Positions 18,093 through 29,660 of a DNA stretch of 64,000 nt are shown piece after piece. The notes beneath the pieces were generated by a model. It searched no databases, was not told where the DNA came from, and was given only the letters and a program-made list of their open reading frames with translations. Where the stretch lies: the NCBI GenBank assembly GCA_030323305.1, contig CP106741.1, positions 67,001-131,000 on the forward strand, read 5' to 3'. A program made the position numbers and the translations under genes. Every line of letters begins with the position of its first letter. Position 1 is the first letter of the stretch. The DNA comes from Paenibacillus sp. CC-CFT747. GTDB taxonomy: Bacteria; Bacillota; Bacilli; Paenibacillales; NBRC-103111.

Positions 18093-18482
18093 ATGTCTTC
18101 TTCCCCTGCTGCTTATCCGCCGGTCATCCCTATTCTGCGCGTGTTTCAAGAGGAGAAAGCCAAAGAATTCTATCTCGACTTCCTGGAATTTCAGCTCGAT
18201 TGGGAGCACCGATTTGAAGAGGGACTGCCGCTGTATAGGCAAGTGTCCCGCGGGGATTGCGTGCTTCATCTGTCGGAGCATCATGGGGACGCCTGCCCGG
18301 GAGCGGCCGTCCGGATCCATACGGAGAAGCTGGAGGACTACCAGAAGCGGCTGCTCGGCAAAGCTTACAAGTACGCGCGTCCCGGCATCCATAAGACTCC
18401 GTGGAACACATCGGAGATGTCCATCCACGACCCGTTCGGCAACCGGCTCGTCTTCTTCGAGGCCGTGGAGCAGAAGCCATAG
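18093..18482 (+). CDS. glyoxalase/bleomycin-resistance superfamily protein
   Basis: A 129-aa single vicinal-oxygen-chelate domain protein: VIPILRVFQEEKAKEFYLDF at the start, a central CVLHLSEHHGD with a possible metal His, and the terminal SIHDPFGNRLVFFE that typifies the fold. The ATG at 18093 is preceded by AGGAGG at 7 bp. It is divergent from the ABC exporter, so a resistance role is possible but only inferred from neighbourhood. Confidence 0.84.
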   Translation: MSSSPAAYPPVIPILRVFQEEKAKEFYLDFLEFQLDWEHRFEEGLPLYRQVSRGDCVLHLSEHHGDACPGAAVRIHTEKLEDYQKRLLGKAYKYARPGIHKTPWNTSEMSIHDPFGNRLVFFEAVEQKP

Positions 18483-18520
18483 AATGGGGTCAGAACACCT
18501 CGGGCTACTTTATAGCAACC

Positions 18521-18550
18521 AAAAAGCTTTCCCCGCGGGGAAAGCTTTTT
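18521..18550. terminator. bidirectional intrinsic terminator
   Basis: Perfect 30-bp palindrome with AAAAAGCTTTCCCC as the left arm, between convergent glyoxalase-like gene and mdh. Confidence 0.85.
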
Positions 18551-18565
18551 CTGTCGGCGCAGGGG

Positions 18566-19507
18566 TTAGCCCTGCACCACTTGGATGACATTGCGGACGG
18601 ATTCCGCGGACTTGTCCAAAGCGGCTTTCTCTTCAGCCGTCAGCTCCAGCTCGAAAATTTTCTCGATGCCGTCGCCGCCGAGAAGAGTCGGCACCCCCAT
18701 GAACAGGTTGTCGTAGCCATACTCGCCTTGGAGAAGAGCGATCGAAGGGATGATCCGCTTCTTGTCCTTCAAGATGGCTTCCGTCATCTGAACAAGGGAC
18801 GCCGCCGGAGCATAGTACGCACTGCCGTTTCCGAGCAGGTTGACGATTTCACCGCCGCCCGTACGGGTCCGCTTCACGATGGCGTCAATGCGGTCCGCCG
18901 GGATCAGCTTCTCGATCGGAATGCCGCCCACGTTGGAGTAACGCACCAAGGGAACCATATCGTCGCCGTGGCCGCCCAGAACGAAGCCGCGCACATCCTC
19001 GACGGATACGTTAAGCTCCTGCGCGATGAACGTGCAGTAGCGGGCCGTATCCAGTACGCCGGATTGTCCGATGACGCGGTTCTTCGGGAAGCCCAGTGCC
19101 TGGAAGGCCACATAAGTCATCGCATCCACCGGATTGGAGAGGATGATGACGATGGACTCCGGGCAGTATTTGGCGATGTTTCCGCAAACCGATTTCATGA
19201 TGCCGGCGTTGGTGTTCACCAGATCGTCGCGGCTCATCCCCGGCTTCCGGGCGATCCCGGCGGTGATGATCACGATGTCCGAACCGGCGGTGTCTTCGTA
19301 GTTGGACGTCCCGATGATGTTGCTGTCGAAGCCTTGGACCGGACTTGCTTCCAGCATGTCGAGAGCCTTCCCTTTGGTTGGGTTCTCAAGCTGCGGAATA
19401 TCAACCAGAACAACGTCTCCCAGTTCCTTCTGGGCAAGCATCAGAGCGGTCGTGGCACCGGTGAATCCGGCGCCGACCACGGTAATCTTTTTGCGGCGAA
19501 TGGCCAT
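18566..19507 (-). CDS. mdh: malate dehydrogenase
   Basis: NAD-dependent TCA-cycle enzyme oxidising malate to oxaloacetate, 313 aa, the normal length for the LDH-like Bacillus type. N-terminal [15 protein letters not shown] is the dinucleotide fold. The active-site Arg loop reads [13 protein letters not shown], and the catalytic His is in [15 protein letters not shown]. The ATG has GGAGGAG upstream. Third gene of citZ-icd-mdh, as in Bacillus subtilis, 25 bp after icd. Confidence 0.96.
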   Translation of the reverse strand: MAIRRKKITVVGAGFTGATTALMLAQKELGDVVLVDIPQLENPTKGKALDMLEASPVQGFDSNIIGTSNYEDTAGSDIVIITAGIARKPGMSRDDLVNTNAGIMKSVCGNIAKYCPESIVIILSNPVDAMTYVAFQALGFPKNRVIGQSGVLDTARYCTFIAQELNVSVEDVRGFVLGGHGDDMVPLVRYSNVGGIPIEKLIPADRIDAIVKRTRTGGGEIVNLLGNGSAYYAPAASLVQMTEAILKDKKRIIPSIALLQGEYGYDNLFMGVPTLLGGDGIEKIFELELTAEEKAALDKSAESVRNVIQVVQG

Positions 19508-19532
19508 GGCGGGTCTCCTCCTGTATGGTGGA

Positions 19533-20828
<1,296 letters not shown>

Positions 20829-20928
20829 GGTAAGTATCCTCCTTAAGAATGATAGGTAAGTACAGCCGTTCACACGGCTAAGCCGTCCAGTAAGGACGGC
20901 GCTTGAACCAAGATCGGGAAGCTGCGGA

Positions 20929-22043
20929 TTAGCGCTTCTCGATCGGAACGTATTTCTGGGTGGCCGGGCCGGTGTATTCCGCACGCGGACGGATCAGGCG
21001 GTTGTTCTCGTACTGCTCGAGAATGTGAGCCGTCCAGCCGGAGGTACGGGAAATCGCAAAGATCGGCGTGAACAGGTCGCGCGGAATCTCGAGCGATGTG
21101 TATACGGACGCCGAGTAGAAGTCGACATTCGGCTTCAGGCCCTTCTGTCCGGTCACGATGTCTTCGATTTTGATGGACATTTCGTACCAGTTCAGGTTGC
21201 CCGTAATTTTGCCGAGCTCCTGGGACATTTTCTGAAGATGCTTGGCGCGAGGGTCGCCGTTCTTGTAAACGCGGTGACCGAAGCCCATCAGCTTCTCTTT
21301 GTTGGCGAGCTTGTTCTGCACGTAGCTCTCCACGTTGTCGATCGTGCCGATCTCCTCGAGCATGGCCATAACCGCTTCGTTCGCACCGCCGTGCAGGGGC
21401 CCTTTCAGAGCGCCTATCGCGGACGTTACGCCGGAGTAGATATCGGACAGGGTAGCCACGGTAACCCGGGCTGCGAAGGTGGAAGCGTTCAGCTCATGAT
21501 CGGCGTGAAGCACGAGGGCTTTCTCCAGCGCTTCGATCGCAATCTTATTCGGCTGCTCACCGGTCAGCATGTAGAGGAAATTCTCGGCGATGGACCCGGC
21601 GTCGGCTTTCGGAGCCACCGGCTCTTTGCCCTCGCGGATGCGGGCGAAAGCGGCAACAATCGCAGGCAGCTGGGCCTGTAGCTTGATCGCCTTGCGGACA
21701 TTGCTCTCGCGGCTCATGTCGTTGGCTTCCTCGTCGTAGAGGGCCAGGCTCGAAACAGCCGTGCGAAGGGCAGCCATCGAATTGGTGTTCTTCGGATACA
21801 GCTTCAGCTGCTGAATAACGGCATCCGGGACGGAGGCGTTCGCATTCAGGTCCTTCTTCAGCTGCTCAAGCTCGGAAGCGTTAGGAAGCTTGCCGAACCA
21901 CAGCAAATAGGCGACTTCTTCAAAGAAGCGTTCTCCGCCAGGTCGTCGATGTCGTACCCGCGGTAAGTCAGCACGCCGTCCACAATAGAGCTGACGGAGG
22001 AAGTGGTGGCGACGATGCCTTCCAAGCCTTTCGTTGCTGTCAT
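20929..22043 (-). CDS. citZ: citrate synthase (one frame break)
   Basis: First TCA enzyme, condensing oxaloacetate and acetyl-CoA, about 371 aa. N-terminal [18 protein letters not shown] and [13 protein letters not shown] are typical. The frame breaks near 21935; adding one base (a T in CTTC) restores [15 protein letters not shown]. Catalytic segments [27 protein letters not shown] and [15 protein letters not shown] are intact. I use ATG 22043 (MTATKGLE) because the AAAGGAGAG site is correctly spaced for it, not for the ATG 6 bp upstream. First gene of citZ-icd-mdh. Confidence 0.93.
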
Positions 22044-22074
22044 GTTCATCTCTCCTTTGTATAGAAATTGAGGC

Positions 22075-22089
22075 ATAAATAACATTTAT
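22075..22089 (-). promoter_or_regulatory. candidate CcpC operator upstream of citZ
   Basis: The dyad ATAA-N7-TTAT (ATAAATAACATTTAT) lies 32 bp before the citZ start. This is the published CcpC dyad form for citrate-repressed citZ/citB promoters. The surrounding region is AT-rich with no other gene. Assignment rests on one exact motif and its position. Confidence 0.5.
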
Positions 22090-22246
22090 CACATGATCTA
22101 ATCTTAATAATAAAGTATTTTTACAAGGATGTGAACCAAACCGGCATAAAACTTCATTATCGACACCATAAACGTTTTTTCTTGCCCCGGACTATTATAC
22201 CTCAATTTTCTCCAGGATAAAAATTTCAAGAGCTCCGGCGTAAGTT

Positions 22247-22274
22247 TTGATCCGGCCGGAAATATTGGTAGAAT
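22247..22274 (+). promoter_or_regulatory. sigma-A type promoter of ppx
   Basis: TTGATC, 16-bp spacer, TAGAAT, 35 bp before the ppx ATG. No Pho-like hexamers were seen here, unlike ppk. Confidence 0.5.
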
Positions 22275-22308
22275 ATAAGAAAATTCCACCCGAAGGAGGC
22301 CTGGACCC

Positions 22309-23844
22309 ATGAAACCGAACAAGCGGATAGGCATCATCGACATCGGCTCCAACTCGGTGCGCCTCGGCATCTATGAGCAGACGGGAAGGCTGTCCCACCG
22401 GGTTATCGACGAAAGCAAGAAGGCGGCACGCTTAAGCGAGCGGATCGGAAGCGACGGCCGGCTGGGGGAGAAGGATATCCTCGCCCTGGCCGAAACGCTT
22501 GAGCAGTTCAAGCTGCTCTGCTCGGCTAACCGGACGGCCCAGATCCGGGCGGTGGCGACGGCCGCCATCCGCAACGCGGCGAATTCCGCCGAAATTGTCA
22601 CCAAGCTGATCCGGTTGACCGGTCTCGACATCGAGGTGCTGTCCGGAAAGGAAGAAGCCCGTCTCGGCTTCGTCGGGATGATCAACTCGCTTTCCGTCGA
22701 GGACGGCTTTCTGGTTGACATCGGGGGCGGCAGCACGGAGGTGACCCTGTTCCGGAACCGGAAGATCGTGAACAGCGTCTCCTTCCCCTTCGGCTCGGTC
22801 AATACGGCCAAGCGGTTCAGCCGCGGCGGCCTCCTGGAGCCGTCCGACCTCGCCTTGATCCGCCGGATGGTCGAGGAGGCGGTGCGCCGGGAGCCCTGGA
22901 TCCGCAGCCAGCCGGGTCTGCCCCTCATCGGGCTCGGCGGCACGATCCGGACCCTCGGCAAGCTGGTTCAGCGGCAGACGAAGTACTCCCTGCCCATGAC
23001 GCATAACTTCGATATCGCGCCCCCGCGCGTCGAATCCGTGCTGGACAGGCTCACCGCCCTCTCCCTGGAGAAACGCAACAAGCTGGACGGGGTGTCGAAG
23101 GACCGCGCCGACATCATCGTACCCGGTCTGGTTATCCTGCAGACCCTGTTCCGGCAGATGCGGGCGGCGCATTACAAGATCAGCGGCGCCGGGCTTAGAG
23201 ACGGGCTGCTCTTCGAGGCGGCTTTCCCCGGCCAGCCCGTCATCTCCGACGTGGCCGAATACAGTGTCCGCCATATGCTGAGCTTGTACCCGTCCGTTCC
23301 CCTGGCCCACGTGGAGCAGGTCAACCGCCTCGCCCTGAAGCTGTTTGACGATCTGGCCCCGGTCCACGGCCTTGGGGAATCCGAGCGGCGCTGCCTGCAT
23401 ACCGCTTCCCTGCTCTACCGCATAGGGGTGGCCGTCAACTTCTACTCCTATTCGAAGCATACCTTCTACCTGATGGCCCATTCGCGTATGGACGGCTTGA
23501 CCCACCGGGAGATTCTGCTGTGCGGGCTTATCGCCTCGTACAAAACAAAGAACCGGACCCGGCACGCCTATCTCGCCCACAAGGACATACTGAGCGAGCC
23601 CGACTGCTCCCTTGCGGTTACCCTGGGTACCCTGCTCCGGCTTGCCGCCGCTCTCGACCGCAGCGAAACCCAGCCGGTAGCGGAGCTGACCGCCACGGCC
23701 GGACGCAAAACGCTGGATCTCCATCTCCAATGCAGCCGCCTGCCGCAGCTGGAAACGGCGGAGGTCGAAACGGTCGAGAAGGAATTCAAGAAGGTGTGGG
23801 GACTGACTCCCCGCTGCCGGGCGGTCGTTTTTTCCACGATCTGA
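22309..23844 (+). CDS. ppx: exopolyphosphatase (Ppx/GppA family)
   Basis: Removes terminal phosphates from polyphosphate and/or hydrolyses pppGpp; 511 aa. The ASKHA-fold motifs are clear: IGIIDIGSNSVRLGIYE, VATAAIRNAANSAEIV, DGFLVDIGGGSTEVTLF and GLGGTIRTLGKLV. A C-terminal HD-like helical domain follows (SERRCLHTASLLYRIGVAVN). GAAGGAGG precedes the ATG. It converges on ppk with about 59 bp of overlap at the 3' ends, so the synthetic and degradative genes for polyphosphate face each other. Confidence 0.92.
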   Translation: MKPNKRIGIIDIGSNSVRLGIYEQTGRLSHRVIDESKKAARLSERIGSDGRLGEKDILALAETLEQFKLLCSANRTAQIRAVATAAIRNAANSAEIVTKLIRLTGLDIEVLSGKEEARLGFVGMINSLSVEDGFLVDIGGGSTEVTLFRNRKIVNSVSFPFGSVNTAKRFSRGGLLEPSDLALIRRMVEEAVRREPWIRSQPGLPLIGLGGTIRTLGKLVQRQTKYSLPMTHNFDIAPPRVESVLDRLTALSLEKRNKLDGVSKDRADIIVPGLVILQTLFRQMRAAHYKISGAGLRDGLLFEAAFPGQPVISDVAEYSVRHMLSLYPSVPLAHVEQVNRLALKLFDDLAPVHGLGESERRCLHTASLLYRIGVAVNFYSYSKHTFYLMAHSRMDGLTHREILLCGLIASYKTKNRTRHAYLAHKDILSEPDCSLAVTLGTLLRLAAALDRSETQPVAELTATAGRKTLDLHLQCSRLPQLETAEVETVEKEFKKVWGLTPRCRAVVFSTI

Positions 23845-25893
23845 TCTTAGCGGCTTCGAACTGGCTCCGGAACGGCTTGTCTTCCCCTCCGGGCGGGAAT
23901 ACAAGCCGTTCTGCTGCAGATGGCGGGCTTTGACGTTATCCTCCAGGCTCATATGGAGGATGCGGATAAGGTCCTGCTTAAGCCCCTCGTCCCGGACGGG
24001 ACACATAAGCTCAATCCGCCTTGTCAGGTTCCGGGTCATCCAATCCGCGCTGGAAATCCTCACATCCGGCTCCCCGCCGTTCTCGAAATATACCACGCGG
24101 GAATGCTCCAGGAAGCGGTCCACAATGCTCCGGACCGTGATGGTTTCGCTTAATCCCTCCACTCCCGGACGCAGGCAGCAAACCCCTCTGACTATCAAAT
24201 CGATTGGAACCCCCGCTTGGGAAGCCTCGTATAGGGCGTCGACCATTTCCTGGTTGGACAGCGAGTTCATTTTGGCGATGATGCGGGCCGGACGGCCGGC
24301 GGCGGCATGCTCCGCTTCACGGCGGATCAGCTGCTGCAGCACCGGAAGCAGGTCCGTTGGCGCGACCGCAAAGGTATGCAGGTCGGAAGGAGCGGAGAAG
24401 CCCGTAATCTCATTGAACAGCGAGGAGGCGTCTTCCCCGATCAAGGGATCGGAGGTGAACAGGCCCAGATCCGTATAAAGCCGGGCGGAATTCTCGTTAT
24501 AGTTCCCGGTGCCCACATGAACATACCGGCGGAGGGTTTCCTGCTCCTGGCGGACGACCAGGGTAATTTTGGCATGCGTCTTCAGTCCCACCAGGCCGTA
24601 CACGACATGACAGCCCGCCTTCTCCAGCTGCCTGGCCCACGCGATGTTCCGCTCCTCGTCGAACCGGGCCTTCAGCTCCACGACAACGGTGACCTGCTTG
24701 CCGGATTCCGCCGCTTTGGACAAGGCCTGGATAAGCACCGAATGGCCGCTTACCCGGTACAGGGTGATTTTGACCGCGAGAACGTACGGATCCTCCGCCG
24801 CCTCCATCAGGAAATCATTGACCGCATCGAACGATTCATAAGGATGGTAGAGAAGGACATCCCGCTGCCCGAGCACCTCGAACAGGCTCTCGCTTTCTTC
24901 CAGCTCTTCGGGGTAGACCGGAATAAGCTCCGGGTACCTCAGCTGGGGAAAGCCCTCGACAAGAGACGGAAGCTTCATAAGAAAGCTGAGATCGATCGGG
25001 CCGTCGATGACGAACACATTGTCTTCAATTTCGAATTCTTCCTTCAGCATTTCAAGCGCGTAGGCATGAATGCCCTTGTGCACCTCCAGCCGGACCGGCA
25101 CTCCCCAGCGCCTTCGCCGCAGCTCCTTCTCGATTTCCTCGAGAAGGTCCTCCGCCCCTTCTTCGTTCAAGGTCAGGTCCGCGTTGCGGGTCAGCCGGAA
25201 AGGATCGACGGCAAGCGGGACATACCCGGCGAACAGGCTGCGGATGTGCTGCTTGATCAGATCGTCCAGCAGGACGAATTCCTGCTTCTTGCTGTTCCCG
25301 CGTGCCGGCACCCGGACAAGCCGGGACAGATTCGAAGGGACCCGGACAATTGCAAAATAAGGCTCCTCCTCCGGATCGTCCCCTTCCTTAAGAAGGACAA
25401 CCGCCAGATAGAGCGAGAGGCTGTTGACGAGCGGAAAGGGCCGGCTCTGATCCACTCCCATGGGGGTTAGCACGGGAAAGACATTGTCGGTGTAATACTG
25501 GTCCATCGCTTTTTTCTGGCTGGCGGTCAAATCGTCGTAACGGCTTATGTATATTCCTTCGCGCCCCAAGAAGCGAACCGCTTCCCGGTAAGCCTTGTAT
25601 TGATCGTTTACCATACGGGAGGTCCGCTTCATGATTCGCTTTAACAGACCGGACGGCGTGTAGCCGGTAAAATCCTTACGCGTGTACCCCGCCTTCTGCT
25701 GATCCTGCAGCCCGGCCACCCGGACGCTCATGAATTCGTCCAGATTGGTCGAGACGATGGCAAGAAACTTGGCCCTTTCCAGCAGGGGAGTAGCCGGATC
25801 CTGCGCCTCCTCCAGCACTCTTTTGTTAAATTCCACCCAGCTTAAATCGCGGTTCAAATAGCGGGACACTTCTCCTCGTTCCGTTCGGGTCAT
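23786..25893 (-). CDS. ppk: polyphosphate kinase (one frame break)
   Basis: Polymerises ATP gamma-phosphate into polyphosphate; about 702 aa. The N-terminal SRYLNRDLSWVEFNKRVLEE is the family start, the two phospholipase-D-like halves follow, and VYGLVGLKTHAKITLVVR contains the HxK autophosphorylation-type motif. Near 23894 the frame slips into a long meaningless extension antisense to ppx. Adding one G in GGGG restores EDKPFRSQFEAAKIRSWKK and a stop at 23786. A four-hexamer Pho-box promoter lies upstream. Confidence 0.92.
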
Positions 25894-25965
25894 AGGGCCT
25901 CCAGTATTTAACGACTTCCTTGTCGAATTCCGTATGGTTCAGGGGAGATCTGTCGATATTCTTCT

Positions 25966-26019
25966 ATTATCAAGCCAAGTTGTCAGCCCTATGTTAAGAA
26001 AACGTTAAGCGGATGTTAA
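25966..26019 (-). promoter_or_regulatory. Pho-box promoter of ppk
   Basis: On the minus strand TTAACA, TTAACG, TTAACA and CTGACA start exactly 11 bp apart (plus-strand 26014, 26003, 25992, 25981). Nine bases later comes GATAAT (25966-25971) as the -10 box. Architecture is identical to the phoP promoter. It implies PhoP-dependent ppk induction. Confidence 0.82.
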
Positions 26020-26087
26020 CTCTTCCGGCTATTACCCGCTAGATAGCGTTCGTGATACAATAAAGACAGTCGGCAAGCAAGGAAAGG

Positions 26088-27218
26088 GTGGTCACTCTGG
26101 ATTCCCTCTTACAAAAACAAGTCCTGAGAGGACTTAAGGTTGTGCTTATTCTGACGGCCGGTGTGCTGTTCCTCTACTACGCCGTTCCGTTAATTTATCC
26201 TTTTCTGATCGGATTTGCCCTGGCCTATCTGCTCAATCCTGCCGTAACCTACTTCCAGCGCAAAACCCATATGCCCCGATGGGCCGTGGTCCTCATCGTG
26301 CTGATTCTTTTTCTAGGGGCGGCTACGGGATTCCTGACCCTGCTTGTTACGAACATCGTCGTGGAAATCAGCTCCCTTACCGAATCCCTGCAGCGCAGCA
26401 TGAACACCTGGATCAGCGAGCTTACTCTCTTCCTTAATTCCGAATACATACAGGGAATCGTCAGCCAGCTAAACCGGTTCTATGAGGAAAATCCTCAATA
26501 CCAGAATACCATTAATTCAAACCTGACCTCAACGGCGAAGAGCCTCGCGGATACCGGCTCAAGCTTCATAACAGGCATCCTGAACGGCATTGTATCCGTT
26601 ATTTCCGCTCTTCCGAGCGCGGCTACCATTACAGTCATCGTCCTGCTCGCGGCCTTCTTCATCAGCAAGGACTGGTACAAGGTGACCACCCGGTTGGCCT
26701 CCTGGTTCCCCGAGCGTACCCGCAAGTCGACAAGCGCTATTTGGTCCGACCTTCAGACCGCCCTCTTCGGCTATATACGCGCTCAGCTCATCTTGATTAC
26801 CGTGACGACCATTGTCGTGATTATCGGCCTTCTCATCCTAAGGGTAAAATATGCCTTCGCCATCGGGCTTCTGACCGGATTCTTCGATCTTCTCCCTTAT
26901 CTCGGCCCCGGAGCGGTGCTCGTGCCCTGGATCCTGTTCATCTTTCTGCAGGGAAACCTCTACCTGGGGGTCGGCCTCAGCATTCTGTACGGCATCATTC
27001 TCATCAACCGCCAAATCATCGAGCCGAAGGTGCTGGCCTCCAGCATCGGCCTGGATCCCCTCGTCACCTTAATCGCCATGTTCGTCGGCCTCAAGCTTTT
27101 CGGCGTATTTGGCCTTATCATCGGTCCGGTCACCCTGGTCATCCTCTCCGCTTTTCATCGGGCCAACGTGTTTCGGGATATCTACCGGTATATCCTTCAC
27201 GGATCCGCTCCCGAATAA
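26088..27218 (+). CDS. ytvI: sporulation membrane protein YtvI (AI-2E transporter family)
   Basis: A 376-aa integral membrane protein with about eight helices, of the AI-2E/PerM permease superfamily. The segment order and ending (GLDPLVTLIAMFVGLKLFGV, GLIIGPVTLVILSAFHRANV) match YtvI, a sporulation-linked member. The start is GTG 26088, preceded by AAGGAAAGGG. A strong terminator follows the stop. Specific transport role is not established for the family. Confidence 0.82.
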   Translation: MVTLDSLLQKQVLRGLKVVLILTAGVLFLYYAVPLIYPFLIGFALAYLLNPAVTYFQRKTHMPRWAVVLIVLILFLGAATGFLTLLVTNIVVEISSLTESLQRSMNTWISELTLFLNSEYIQGIVSQLNRFYEENPQYQNTINSNLTSTAKSLADTGSSFITGILNGIVSVISALPSAATITVIVLLAAFFISKDWYKVTTRLASWFPERTRKSTSAIWSDLQTALFGYIRAQLILITVTTIVVIIGLLILRVKYAFAIGLLTGFFDLLPYLGPGAVLVPWILFIFLQGNLYLGVGLSILYGIILINRQIIEPKVLASSIGLDPLVTLIAMFVGLKLFGVFGLIIGPVTLVILSAFHRANVFRDIYRYILHGSAPE

Positions 27219-27228
27219 AACCCCACCG

Positions 27229-27277
27229 AAAACAGCCGGACTCCCTGCTTCCTGCAGAAAGATTCCGGCTGTTTTTA
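27229..27277 (+). terminator. intrinsic terminator after ytvI
   Basis: AAAACAGCCGGA pairs with TCCGGCTGTTTTT around a 22-bp interior that also pairs in part; it ends in a T-run. Confidence 0.8.
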
Positions 27278-27317
27278 TAGACAAGAGGGTGATCCCTAAG
27301 CAGCGGCTTTCAAAGCA

Positions 27318-27884
27318 TCAGGAAACGGTCAGCTTCTCCTGCACATTCCCTTCCCTTTGGGTCTCCCTTCCCCTCCCGCTCTGAAGTTCCTCCAAACGGT
27401 CCATGCGCTCCAGGATCTGCTTCAGATGGCTCTGGATTTCCATATTCTCTTGCTCCGCCTTGAAATTGATCGCGATGTCGAGCATCTGCTCCTGCTTGTT
27501 TTTGACCGCCTGCCGGTTCTGGCTCATGAGAATGAAGGGGGCGGTGAAGACCGACATGCAGGACATGCAGAAGCTCAAGATAAACAGCGTGTTCCACGAG
27601 GCAAAAAAGTTGAGCACCACCCAGCTGGCGATGATAAAAGCCAGGATCGCGATAAAGCCCCAGCTGCCGCCGAAGCGGGCGACCTTGTCAGCCAGCCTGT
27701 CTAAGCTGGTCACTTTCTTCTCCTGCTGCTCGTGAAGATAGGCCTTGATCCGTCCTTGGTATTCTCTTACCATTTCGGCCACCCGGTACACATCGTCCTT
27801 CTCGAGCTTCTGATTCGGGTATTTTTCCAATTCACGAAGAAGCATTTCTTCACAATTTTCCAACGTCATCTGTTCCGTTTTCAC
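27318..27884 (-). CDS. DUF1003 membrane protein
   Basis: A 188-aa protein with an N-terminal soluble part, two membrane helices (around residues 77-97 and 104-126) and a C-terminal coiled-coil-like tail. The family signature is visible: DRLADKVARFGGSWGFI before the first helix, and APFILMSQNRQAVKNKQE after the second. The start at GTG 27884 has AGGAGG 9 bp upstream, better than the ATG at 27938. Function of DUF1003 proteins is unknown. Confidence 0.82.
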   Translation of the reverse strand: MKTEQMTLENCEEMLLRELEKYPNQKLEKDDVYRVAEMVREYQGRIKAYLHEQQEKKVTSLDRLADKVARFGGSWGFIAILAFIIASWVVLNFFASWNTLFILSFCMSCMSVFTAPFILMSQNRQAVKNKQEQMLDIAINFKAEQENMEIQSHLKQILERMDRLEELQSGRGRETQREGNVQEKLTVS

Positions 27885-27994
27885 TAAGGAGAACCTCCTG
27901 CCTCTTCGAGATGTCTCCTTTCCCTTACCCGTCTCCAAAGCGGCCTAAGCTGGAAATCCCGACCAGACCGGGGCAGGAGGGGCCGAATTCGCCC

Positions 27995-29492
27995 TTATAC
28001 CCTGGATTCCCGCCCGCTCACCGGCTCGCTACGCTCAAGATCATTCAGCAGCTCGGTCATAAGGCGCAGCTGAACGGCTCCGTAATTCGGGTCTCCGAAC
28101 CGGTTAATCTTCTCCTCCGGGTCGTTCTTAAGGTCATAGAGTTCCCCGAACGATTCCCCCAAGTAAACGGCCAGCTTCCACTCGGGGGTTACCCAGGCTT
28201 TGTAGCGGATCCGGTCCGGCTCCTCCTTGTACTCGATGCGCACACCCGGCCGCCTAAGCTTCCTTTCTTCTTCCAGAAGAGGCTTAAGGCTGATCCCGTC
28301 CCGTCGCAGGGTGTCGGGAATCCCGGCATAATCGAGCACCGTGGGCAGAAGGTCGACCAGCGACACGCAATCTTCCACCGTTCGTCCCCGGAAGGAATTC
28401 GGATATTGGACAAGGAGAGGCACACGGGTAACCCCTTCATACACAAGGGGCCCTTCTGGCCGATGCCGTGGTCACCGAGCATTTCCCCGTGATCCGACGT
28501 AAAAATAACGATCGTGTCCTCCGCCAGCTTGAGACGGTCCAAGGCGTCTAGAAGGATGCCAAGCTGTTTGTCGATTAACTGAACGAGAGTATAGTAGTAG
28601 GCCCGGGTTCCCATGCCTTTCTCCCGGTCGCGGAAATAATCGGCCCAAGCGGTATTCTGGTTGCCCGCCATCCCGAATCTCCCCGGAAACGGCTGTCGTT
28701 GATGGTCCCCTTGCGAAAATGGGGGATATGCTCCGGCAGACGGGGATCTTCTTCCCCAACGGGTTCGGGGATATCCGGGTAAGGAATGGCCTCGGGATCC
28801 ACCCGGTCCTTGAAATCCATAGGGACCATGTGGGGATGGTGGGGATCGGGAAAGCCCAGGTTCAAATAAAAGGGCTGCGTGCGGTCGTGCTTCTCGAGAT
28901 AATGAACCGCCCGCTCGGCAACCCATGTCCCGCTGTGAAGCGAAACGGGCAGCTCGTAATCCGACGTGCCGTTGTCGTCCTTATCGAATCTTTTGTGGGC
29001 TTGGAACACCACCGGGTCGTAACCCTTGCTGCGCATCCAATAGGCATAATGACCCGTAATGCCTCCCGGCCCGGCATGCCCTATGCTGACCTCGGCCGCG
29101 TCGAACCCGACAAAATCCCGCAGCGGGGCGCCGTCTTCTCCAATCGGGGCCGTTTCCGGATTCACCGTTCCCCAAGGGTACCAATGGGCTTTGCCGACAT
29201 GGTAAGTCCGGTACCCCGCTCTCCTCAGCTCATGGCTGAGAAACCGGGAAGGGTCTAGGGCCGCGGTGCCGATGTTGTACGCCCCGTGGCGGGACAAATG
29301 CAGGCCCGTCATGATGGAAGCCCTTGAGGGAGAGCAGACGGTATTGGGGCAATAGGCCCTCCGGAAAAAAGCCCCCTCCCTTCCCAGCCGGTCCATGTTG
29401 GGCGTCTTCACGAATGAGCTGCCGCTCATTCCTACACTGTCATAACGCTGCTGGTCCGTCGTGATCAGAATGACATTAGGTTTTTCAGCCAA
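27995..29492 (-). CDS. sulfatase of the alkaline-phosphatase superfamily (two frame breaks)
   Basis: About 499 aa. The N-terminal half has PNVILITTDQQRYDSVG (metal Asp residues) and the sulfatase signature NTVCSPSRASIMTG, where the Cys would become formylglycine. Breaks occur near 28684 and 28450; adding one base at each restores FGMAGNQNTAWADYF, TIVIFTSDHGEMLGDHG (metal site) and YEGVTRVPLLVQYP through to the C-terminal domain. Length modulo 3 agrees. Substrate is likely a sulfated sugar or choline sulfate type, not determinable. There is no signal peptide, so it is cytoplasmic. Confidence 0.87.
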
Positions 29493-29545
29493 TGGAAACC
29501 TCCTCCTTTCAATGCTGTCCGTTACGCGTTGTCTTGCCCAATCCC

Positions 29546-29554
29546 ATTATAGCA
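29546..29554 (-). promoter_or_regulatory. extended -10 promoter of sulfatase gene
   Basis: TGCTATAAT on the minus strand, 55 bp before the sulfatase start: a perfect -10 with the TGn extension. No good -35 box. Confidence 0.45.
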
Positions 29555-29615
29555 GGGCGGGGGAATGCTGCCAGCAGCCGGGCTGGTCCTTTGGGCGCAT
29601 TTTTGCCGGAAGGGA

Positions 29616-29644
29616 TTGTCATCCCGGGGCCGGTTGGGTATGCT
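29616..29644 (+). promoter_or_regulatory. sigma-A type promoter of thiC leader
   Basis: TTGTCA, 17-bp spacer, TATGCT; transcription would begin just before the TPP aptamer. Confidence 0.5.
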
Positions 29645-29660
29645 GGGTTGGTAACCGAAT

